Shown: in pieces, positions 6,301-10,127 of the stretch
Position numbering within the stretch: position 1 is the first letter of the stretch
Layout of the letters: every line of letters begins with the position of its first letter
Source: CAZABG01 sp964483465
Lineage (GTDB): Bacteria > Chlamydiota > Chlamydiia > Chlamydiales > Parachlamydiaceae
NCBI GenBank assembly: GCA_964483465.1
Contig: CAZABG010000085.1
Location: 1-10,127 of the forward strand
DNA: 10,127 bases
Direction: 5' to 3'
The notes under the pieces: model-generated
Databases searched by the model: none
What the model saw: the letters and a program-made list of their open reading frames with translations, nothing else
What the model was told of the DNA's origin: nothing
Translations under genes and position numbers: made by a program

Positions 6301-8354
6301 ACAAAGCAGGCGATCTTCTTTCGCAAGAAAATTATAGTTATGATCTAACAGGAAATTTAATTAAGACAGAAATTCTTGTTCTGAAAGAGGGGAAATCCAG
6401 CCACTCTTATACCATCGAAAGAGAGTATGATTCATTAAATCGATTAGTTGCCCTAATTGAGGGAAAGAAAGTAACCCGATACGAATACGATTCTTTGGGA
6501 AGATTAAGTAAAACAATTCAACCGACGAAAGTTGAGCTCGTTTGCTCTTATGATGCGCGAGACCTTATCATATCTAAAAAATCTTCAGACGGTAGTGTCG
6601 AGTATTATTTTAAATACGATTCTCGTGGTAACTTGATAGAATCAATAGATCATATCAATAAAGTTCATTTAAAAAGACAGTTTGATCTTTACGATCGGAT
6701 GCTCGAAGAAAGGTTTCCGGAGAATTTGACCGTCTCATTTAATTATGATGAGTACGATAGGGTTACGGAAATAAGCATGCCTGATCAAAGCGTGATTAAA
6801 TATTCTTATGATGCTTACCGGCTCAAACAGGTTCAGTATAAAGGAGTAACTATCGATACCCTTAAATACGATAAACTAGGACGTTTATTACAATTAGGGA
6901 AAATTGAGTATGGGTATGATGATTTGAGCCGCATAACGAAAATCGCGTCACCTACTTTTAATGCTTTTTACGGACCCTATGATTTAAACGGCAATTTGAT
7001 TGAAGAAACGGTTGAAACGCCTTTTAGCAAAATTACTCATCAATTCTCTTATGACAATTTAAACGCTTTGATATCTGAGGATAAAACGATTTATTCTTAC
7101 GATTCCTTAGGTAATTGTTTATCTCAGAATGGAAAGGCTATTACTGTTAATAAAATGAATCAGTTACTGGATGATTGTCATTCACATTACGATTATGATG
7201 ATAATGGGCGTCTTATATATGATACAGATTCAGGATATAAATACGATGCCTTAGGAAGACTAGTAAGTTATACTTATAAAGGCAGAACTCATACCTTAAA
7301 GTATGATTGTTTTAATAGATGCCTCTCTATAGATGACGAAAAACTAGTTTATTTTGGTGAAAAGGAGATTGCATCTTCAAGTAAAAATAATCTTAAAGCA
7401 GTCCGTGTTGTTCATCCGGAGCCGCATAATGAACTTACATTTAGCGCTATCATCCAAGGCAAGCCTTACATAACTTTGCAAGATTTAAGGCATAATGTGG
7501 TCCAGCTTGTAGATTCAAGCGGGCTTGTTACAGAAAAATACGATTATTCTGTATTTAAAGAAAAATCGGCAACATGCTTTCCACTTAGTCCTTGGCGCTA
7601 TGCTAATCGCCGCCATCTGGAAAACCTAGTTCTCTATACGCATCGATTTTATCATCAAGATATGCGGCGTTGGATCACACCGGATCCGCTTGACTTTGAA
7701 GATGGATATAATCTTTATCGATTTGTCAAAAACAATCCTTATCGCTATCTGGATAAAGATGGTCAATTTGCATTTGTAATTCCTCTAGTATTTACGTTTG
7801 AACTTGGTGCTAGTATTACAGCTATTTCCTTACCTACTATTTATACAGCTATGGCTGCTACCGCCGCCGCCGCTACCTACTGTGGCATAAAGACCATCGA
7901 CCAAAAATACGGCACTAACATCGCCGGCTCTCTTTTCCAACAAGGCACATACGTTTTAAACACCGAGCAGACAATTGAATTGCCAACAAAAGAAGAAGAT
8001 AAAACAGAAAAAAAACCAAAATATTCTATAAAGACTAATGAAAAAGGACAAAGTACAGTTGAAGGAGTTTATGCTCCAGATAGAGAACTGCCACAGACAA
8101 AGTTTGGAGTAAAAATACCTGATTCAGATACTCCTCATACACAACTTGGAAAGCAACAAGGAAGTAAGGGTGTGTATGTTAAGGCTAGGGAATTTGGTTA
8201 CGATGGCAGTTGGGTTCGTGATGGAGATTTTACAGATCATGGAAGAAGGGATCATCCATGTCCTCATCAACACTCTGCGAAAGAGAATCCGACAGGAGGA
8301 ACTCAACAACGAGATGATCCCTCCTATTTTGAATATTGGGAATGGTATAATTAG
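3363..8354 (+). CDS. Secreted RHS/YD-repeat polymorphic toxin
   Basis: Large toxin-delivery protein (1663 residues) in which an RHS shell encloses a C-terminal toxin. Order: signal peptide MKMTRYLLLLLVYIFSIHA (residues 3-21, likely cut before DEGDD); an RHS N-terminal domain with GCVNAVTGALFQVETDL and VRFYDSQ (about 46-90); more than 30 YD repeats (about 363-1333); the RHS-associated core (1411-1468) with RRWITPDPLDFEDGYNLYRF and NNPYRYLDKDG; a hydrophobic Ala/Thr-rich linker (1469-1509); a Lys/Glu-rich spacer; and the toxin tip (about 1552-1663). GTG 3342 and ATG 3369 are other possible starts; none has a Shine-Dalgarno. I prefer 3363 or 3369 because the signal peptide then begins properly. 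The Sec signal suggests export to the periplasm or surface; no PAAR, VgrG or other secretion adaptor is seen. The target could be competing bacteria in the same host cell or the host itself. Its stop codon overlaps the ribosome binding site of the first small gene downstream, the probable immunity gene. Confidence 0.92.
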   Translation: MAMKMTRYLLLLLVYIFSIHADEGDDLSTREVALSSESEPIAVIAGCVNAVTGALFQVETDLVGNTIDPIKIVRFYDSQSKSEPSLGLGSSLQFPILASDYQKGARHSYALIAEKEGGYLTFQGDYSSHSSSRSFHVDSRLSKNGYTHGGGIKSGAHIFSRSAELNGDWVVKLEDGTVRKYVSKFKLTNDAKKRLRFPTQDAYILKQETKPNGNIVKYEYHYKDNIPYISKITTYNRDASAILNEVNISSLSDGYSASSSCGQQVIYKIRKHHGSESDRTCLSYISTTQFGHTSFGYKKVKGSDRPVINTVTKLGGYQQEVEIDDKRRATSIYHSVGSNDERFLTHNLTYEKNFTIVSDCLGKKLTYFFDDYQRVVKVDYRSKENLKGFSRQDIFEWDEKGWLKSKSVRSEKELFHKKTYEYDDRGNVISETVIGNITGNRSTTFLPKKDSETDKYTLNYEYSRDGFNVLLKSRTPEGLIKTYEYVPGTSLKCKEFEIYNGQIQNRIFRIFDLNGEISELIEDDGSGTDINDFTGASFRRETHYKSIKKPGASFGKCEFEEKYYWSLPAKYKELLSKTNYEYDLKGNLIQTKVEDANGAILSISTRKFNEQNRLIEETDPCGHTKCYQYDFNGNRTEEKNLSTGKEIKYSYNSTNHLVRVETFYPGENPHIILYGYDPLGNKVRETDEFGNDTIFKYDLFGNEVSIIYPETSKGLVSSIQKRYNALGQLISKIDERGNETRFSRNIYGQPIRTDYADGSFEVNEYYLSGLLKKKTRSDGSFIFYEYDPKGHLIKKELGDSSGMILSRDQYEYKGDLLKSHKDLSGQVELYSYDGAGRLIKIQLGDKVILYVKDGLGRVVSKIESDRVETNEFDGMDRIVSTRRGDGAYERYIYDAQGNKIEEAREVSNGIFIKRLRVFNPDGTIRSTIDEEGNQTEFIYRRDTKNCLNQSVLVTTKIEPSGRTITIEYDARGRLASEKIYKAGDLLSQENYSYDLTGNLIKTEILVLKEGKSSHSYTIEREYDSLNRLVALIEGKKVTRYEYDSLGRLSKTIQPTKVELVCSYDARDLIISKKSSDGSVEYYFKYDSRGNLIESIDHINKVHLKRQFDLYDRMLEERFPENLTVSFNYDEYDRVTEISMPDQSVIKYSYDAYRLKQVQYKGVTIDTLKYDKLGRLLQLGKIEYGYDDLSRITKIASPTFNAFYGPYDLNGNLIEETVETPFSKITHQFSYDNLNALISEDKTIYSYDSLGNCLSQNGKAITVNKMNQLLDDCHSHYDYDDNGRLIYDTDSGYKYDALGRLVSYTYKGRTHTLKYDCFNRCLSIDDEKLVYFGEKEIASSSKNNLKAVRVVHPEPHNELTFSAIIQGKPYITLQDLRHNVVQLVDSSGLVTEKYDYSVFKEKSATCFPLSPWRYANRRHLENLVLYTHRFYHQDMRRWITPDPLDFEDGYNLYRFVKNNPYRYLDKDGQFAFVIPLVFTFELGASITAISLPTIYTAMAATAAAATYCGIKTIDQKYGTNIAGSLFQQGTYVLNTEQTIELPTKEEDKTEKKPKYSIKTNEKGQSTVEGVYAPDRELPQTKFGVKIPDSDTPHTQLGKQQGSKGVYVKAREFGYDGSWVRDGDFTDHGRRDHPCPHQHSAKENPTGGTQQRDDPSYFEYWEWYN
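4450..7360 (+). repeat. YD-repeat (RHS) block within the toxin gene
   Basis: Degenerate repeats of about 20 residues or more with the pattern Tyr-x-Tyr-Asp-x-x-Gly-x-Leu-Ile. Clear copies include YEYDDRGNVISE, YGYDPLGNKVRE, YEYDPKGHLIKKE, YSYDGAGRLIKI, YEYDSLGRLSKT, FKYDSRGNLIES, YSYDSLGNCLSQ and YKYDALGRLVSY; I count more than 30 recognisable ones. In solved RHS and Tc-toxin structures such repeats form a beta-strand spiral that makes a hollow cocoon around the toxin. The DNA copies are too diverged to be a nucleotide repeat. Confidence 0.88.
7593..7766 (+). other. RHS-associated core domain with DKDG in place of DPxG
   Basis: Residues 1411-1468 match the conserved end of RHS shells: WRYANRRHLENLVLYTHRFY, RRWITPDPLDFEDGYNLYRF, and KNNPYRYLDKDGQ. 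In self-cleaving RHS and TcC proteins the shell ends in a P-x5-DPxG motif, and cleavage just after it frees the toxin inside the cocoon. Here the Asp and Gly are kept but Pro is replaced by Lys (D1464, K1465, D1466, G1467). Cleavage may still occur or may be changed; the sequence alone cannot say. Confidence 0.85.
8016..8354 (+). other. C-terminal toxin tip, His/Asp-rich, probable numbered Ntox family
   Basis: Residues about 1552-1663 form a separate small domain after the spacer. Key marks are TPHTQLGKQQGSKGVY (1590-1605), AREF (1608-1611), VRDGDFTDHGRRDHPCPHQH (1618-1637) and NPTGGTQQR (1642-1650). From memory this pattern (PHTQLG, REF, DFTDHGRP, HPNPHQH, NPTGGT) is that of a family labelled 'polymorphic toxin type 24' in automatic annotation, and I believe such tips occur on RHS and other toxins in many phyla. 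The activity is not known to me. The conserved His and Asp (D1622, D1625, H1626, H1631, H1635, H1637) would suit a nuclease, but that is inference. The end, FEYWEWYN, is unusually aromatic. A profile search would settle the family. Confidence 0.6.
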
Positions 8355-8362
8355 AGGTTGAT

Positions 8363-8818
8363 ATGGTTTTAAAAGGGATACGTATAAAAGAAAAAAATAA
8401 TGACACGTTTATTACTACAAAAGATATTCTTGAACAGGTTGTAAATGGTGATGAATTTTTTTGGTCAATATTATATTTAGAAGGTGAGGGTAGTCCCAAA
8501 GGTATTACTTATGTCGATTTAGTTAAGGAAATTAATAATAGTAATAATGGTTATATTTTAAGTTGGAATGAATTGAATGATTTTACAGGTAGAATGTATG
8601 CAATTTATTGGATTATTATAATTGGTTGCAGAAATTTAGATAATTTAAAAAAGTACGATATTGATAAAGATCGTTATGAAACAGTAGATATTAGTATAGA
8701 GCTTTTTGATAGTTTTTATTGGGAAATATTCACTAAAGATCCAAAATTCTACATTAATCTTACAAAAAGATTTAATGTTGAAAAATATTTAGATATCGAT
8801 TTTCAAGAGAAACAATAA
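8363..8818 (+). CDS. Probable immunity protein, array gene 1 (subtype A)
   Basis: I do not recognise a named family. The 151-residue acidic protein has no signal peptide or membrane segment and so should be cytoplasmic, as an immunity protein would be. It shares with the three following genes a pattern: an N-terminal Gly-hydrophobic-Arg-Ile (KGIRI), a GDEFFWSILYL block (about 29-39), NNGYILSWNELNDF (about 61-74), and a C-terminal FYWEIFTKDPKFY block. It is closest to the third gene (NSxNG, LxWxELNxF, TKDxxFY in both), which defines subtype A. AGAGG at 8353-8357 overlaps the toxin stop and sits 5 bases before the ATG, so translation is probably coupled to the toxin. It is very AT-rich (for example 20 percent GC at 8521-8580). 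Immunity to the tip is inferred from position only. Confidence 0.8.
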   Translation: MVLKGIRIKEKNNDTFITTKDILEQVVNGDEFFWSILYLEGEGSPKGITYVDLVKEINNSNNGYILSWNELNDFTGRMYAIYWIIIIGCRNLDNLKKYDIDKDRYETVDISIELFDSFYWEIFTKDPKFYINLTKRFNVEKYLDIDFQEKQ

Positions 8819-8831
8819 GAAGTAAGGCCAA

Positions 8832-9283
8832 ATGATTGCTAAAGGATTTCGAATACTATTAGACAATGATTATGACGTTACTTTGAATATGATTTTAAGC
8901 GATATAAAAAAAGGAGAGGAATTGTATTGGCGTATTTTTTTGTGTGGGCAACTAAAAAGGGAATAAAATCTCATTTAGATATGCGTTTAACCGAATTAAG
9001 AAGAGATGAAGGGTATCCATTAACATGGACCGATTTACTTAGCTTTTCGGAAGATATTATCCAATTGATAGACGGTGTTTTTATTAGTTCTAAATCTGAG
9101 AATATTCAATTACACGATGATTATGAAAAATATGTGTATCGTATTGAAATGATTGATGGAGGTATGTGGGAAATTTTTACTACGGATCAATCATTTTATG
9201 AATGTTTAATAGCTAAGTATAAAATTAGTGATTTTTTAGATAAAGATTTTGAAGATCATATTTATGATGATTTGAATACATAA
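8832..9283 (+). pseudogene. Probable immunity protein, array gene 2 (subtype B), frameshifted
   Basis: The ATG at 8832 has AAGG 4 bases upstream and opens a frame giving MIAKGFRILLDNDYDVTLNM and on to GEELYWRIF, then stops at a TAA soon after. The rest of the family pattern (GYPLTWTDLLSF, GVFISS, GGMWEIFTTDQSFY) follows in another frame to the stop at 9283. The switch falls in a run of seven T (8935-8941). One more T would give WRIFFVW and a 150-residue protein, matching its neighbours (151 and 155). It is closest to gene 4 (YDVTLNM, WTDL, QLI). An automatic caller may start at TTG 8927, which by chance has AAGGAGAGG 7 bases upstream, but that would lose the N-terminal third. This may be a real mutation, a homopolymer error or, less likely, slippage. 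Confidence 0.8.
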
Positions 9284-9288
9284 ATTTA

Positions 9289-9321
9289 TTGGCAATAAAA
9301 CTTTGATGGGATTTTTGCCAA
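9289..9321. repeat. Inverted repeat between the two cassettes
   Basis: TTGGCAA (9289-9295) and TTGCCAA (9315-9321) are reverse complements separated by 19 bases. AAA facing TTT inside, past a bulged T, lengthens the possible RNA stem to about 10 pairs. It starts 5 bases after the stop of gene 2 and ends before two TATAAT-like boxes. There is no T run after it, so a terminator is doubtful; a processing or attenuation hairpin or an operator is possible. Confidence 0.4.
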
Positions 9322-9329
9322 ATTATAAT
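9303..9329 (+). promoter_or_regulatory. Possible internal promoter before array gene 3 (weak)
   Basis: TATAAT occurs at 9324-9329 and again at 9332-9337, just before gene 3, which has no Shine-Dalgarno. For the first box a TTGATG (9303-9308) lies 15 bases upstream, a short spacer; the second has no fitting -35 box. A promoter here would let cassette 2 be expressed apart from the toxin. AT-rich DNA gives such boxes by chance. Confidence 0.2.
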
Positions 9330-9342
9330 CCTATAATTTTAG

Positions 9343-9810
9343 ATGATGAAAATGCAAAGTAGCGGTGTAAGAATTTTTGAAAATGCTCGTGAGGGTGTTA
9401 CTTTAAATTTAAAAGAGATTCTTAGCTTGGTTGATAAGGGTGATTCATACAGTTGGACTTTGTTTGCTTTAGAAGCTACTTTGTCGATAAATGCATCTCA
9501 AGAAGGACAGAGAATTTATGAAGCAATTACAAATTCTGAAAATGGTTGCAACTTAACATGGTCTGAACTAAACATTTTTTCTCAAAATGTATTCCAAGTT
9601 ATGGATGGATATTTTTTAGCTACATGGAATCATGAAGCTTTGCAAATACATTTTGAGGAATTTGATGAGTTAGAAATAATAAAAAAATGCAACATCGCAA
9701 TTATTATGAATGATTCATATTATTGGGACATATATACAAAAGATCAAAATTTTTATAATAAAATCATCAAGAATTTAAAAATTGATAAACATCTAGAGAT
9801 TAAAGTATAA
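9343..9810 (+). CDS. Probable immunity protein, array gene 3 (subtype A)
   Basis: A 155-residue acidic protein, unnamed family, no signal peptide or membrane segment. Pattern as in its neighbours: SSGVRIFE at the start, KGDSYSWTLFALE (about 32-44), NSENGCNLTWSELNIF (about 65-80), DGYFLATWN, and DSYYWDIYTKDQNFY near the end. It differs from gene 1 mainly in the stretch just after the WTLF block and in the middle, where it reads EALQIHFEEFDELEI. Three ATGs are possible (9343, 9346, 9352) and none has a Shine-Dalgarno; the family start suggests any of them would do. It is intact and AT-rich. It either protects against a variant of the toxin tip or is a decayed duplicate under weak selection; the open frame over 468 bases favours function. 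Confidence 0.78.
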   Translation: MMKMQSSGVRIFENAREGVTLNLKEILSLVDKGDSYSWTLFALEATLSINASQEGQRIYEAITNSENGCNLTWSELNIFSQNVFQVMDGYFLATWNHEALQIHFEEFDELEIIKKCNIAIIMNDSYYWDIYTKDQNFYNKIIKNLKIDKHLEIKV

Positions 9811-9817
9811 AAATCGC

Positions 9818-10127
9818 ATGAAGGATGGCCATATCGGAAGAAAAACTAAAGGGTTACAAATATTTCTTTCGAATGAATATGATGTTACTCTCAATATGTT
9901 GTTGAATAATATCAAAGATGGAAGTTCATTTAGTTGGAGTATCTTTTATCTTGATGATGTTGGAAACTCATATCATTTTAACAGGCAAGTTGGAAATCCT
10001 TACACCGAAGAAGGTTACACGATTTCCTGGACAGATTTAGTTACATATTCCAAAAAGATAGAACAATTAATTTTTGGATTTTTTATTGGTTCTTTAAATG
10101 AAGATATAAAATTAATTGGTCCTGATG
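9818..10127 (+). CDS. Probable immunity protein, array gene 4 (subtype B), 3'-partial
   Basis: The frame from ATG 9818 stays open to the window end (103 codons). It reads MKDGHIGRKTKGLQIFLSNE, then YDVTLNMLLNNIKDG, a SWSIFYLDD block, EEGYTISWTDLVTYSKKIEQ and LIFGFFIGSLNEDIKLIG. Compared with gene 2, about half of the residues in the two main blocks are identical, including YDVTLNM and EGYxxxWTDL. In gene 4 the WSIFYL block is read without any frame change, which shows what gene 2 should have looked like. It has about nine more residues at the N terminus than gene 2 and no clear Shine-Dalgarno. The missing end should contain the WEI-x-T-x-D-x-x-FY block. Confidence 0.75.
   Translation, partial: MKDGHIGRKTKGLQIFLSNEYDVTLNMLLNNIKDGSSFSWSIFYLDDVGNSYHFNRQVGNPYTEEGYTISWTDLVTYSKKIEQLIFGFFIGSLNEDIKLIGPD

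Larger units (their letters stand above)
8363..10127 (+). repeat. Tandem duplication of a two-gene immunity cassette (A-B-A-B)
   Basis: Genes 1 and 3 resemble each other most, as do genes 2 and 4. The start-to-start distances agree: 8363 to 9343 is 980 and 8832 to 9818 is 986. Within a cassette the gaps are short (13 and 7 bases); between cassettes the gap is 59 bases. This fits an old duplication of an A-B pair followed by divergence, since DNA identity is now modest by eye. The array may continue beyond the window. Confidence 0.65.

Noticed and set aside
4450..7360. The YD block as a DNA repeat array or CRISPR-like element
   Set aside because: Repeats are seen only at protein level and are degenerate; no constant repeats with unique spacers.
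8146..8361. A 71-codon + strand frame overlapping the toxin tip, considered as an overlapping immunity or antitoxin gene
   Set aside because: The toxin frame carries the conserved motifs here; the overlapping product is low in complexity and has no relation to the array proteins.
8124..8499. Minus-strand open frames opposite the toxin tip and array gene 1
   Set aside because: They run antisense to conserved motifs of the tip and the small gene, and AT-rich DNA gives such frames by chance.
8927..9283. TTG 8927 as the true start of array gene 2, despite the good AAGGAGAGG upstream
   Set aside because: The family's N-terminal block is encoded upstream in another frame from ATG 8832, so the TTG start would leave a truncated protein.

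Overview
The window looks like a piece of a chlamydial chromosome, most likely from an amoeba-associated ('environmental') member of the Chlamydiae rather than Chlamydia itself. The evidence is a V-type ATPase operon tail in the order subunit I then subunit K, subunit sequences of the chlamydial kind, moderate to low GC, and a secreted RHS toxin of a style I associate with Parachlamydia/Waddlia-like genomes. The genus cannot be fixed from this window. All genes lie on the + strand.

Positions 1-3290 are housekeeping: the 3' two-thirds of atpI (V-type ATPase stator/membrane subunit, cut by the window edge and by a 10-base N gap that keeps frame), atpK (two-hairpin proteolipid with what looks like a sodium-type ion site), and fumC (class II fumarase). 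A perfect 16-bp palindrome overlaps the only good Shine-Dalgarno sequence before fumC, and that Shine-Dalgarno points at an ATG followed at once by TAG.

Positions 3363-8354 are one gene of about 1663 codons for a secreted RHS/YD-repeat polymorphic toxin: signal peptide, N-terminal RHS domain, more than 30 YD repeats, RHS-associated core, a hydrophobic linker and a short C-terminal toxin tip rich in His and Asp. The base composition jumps sharply just before the tip, as expected where toxin tips are exchanged.

Positions 8363-10127 are very AT-rich and hold four tandem small genes of one family, the probable immunity genes. They alternate in two subtypes (A-B-A-B), so a two-gene cassette of about 985 bp has apparently been duplicated. 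The second gene is broken by a one-base frameshift in a T7 run. The fourth runs off the window. The toxin stop codon overlaps the ribosome binding site of the first small gene, which suggests coupled expression of toxin and immunity. The paralogue array, rather than the toxin, is the least described part of the window.
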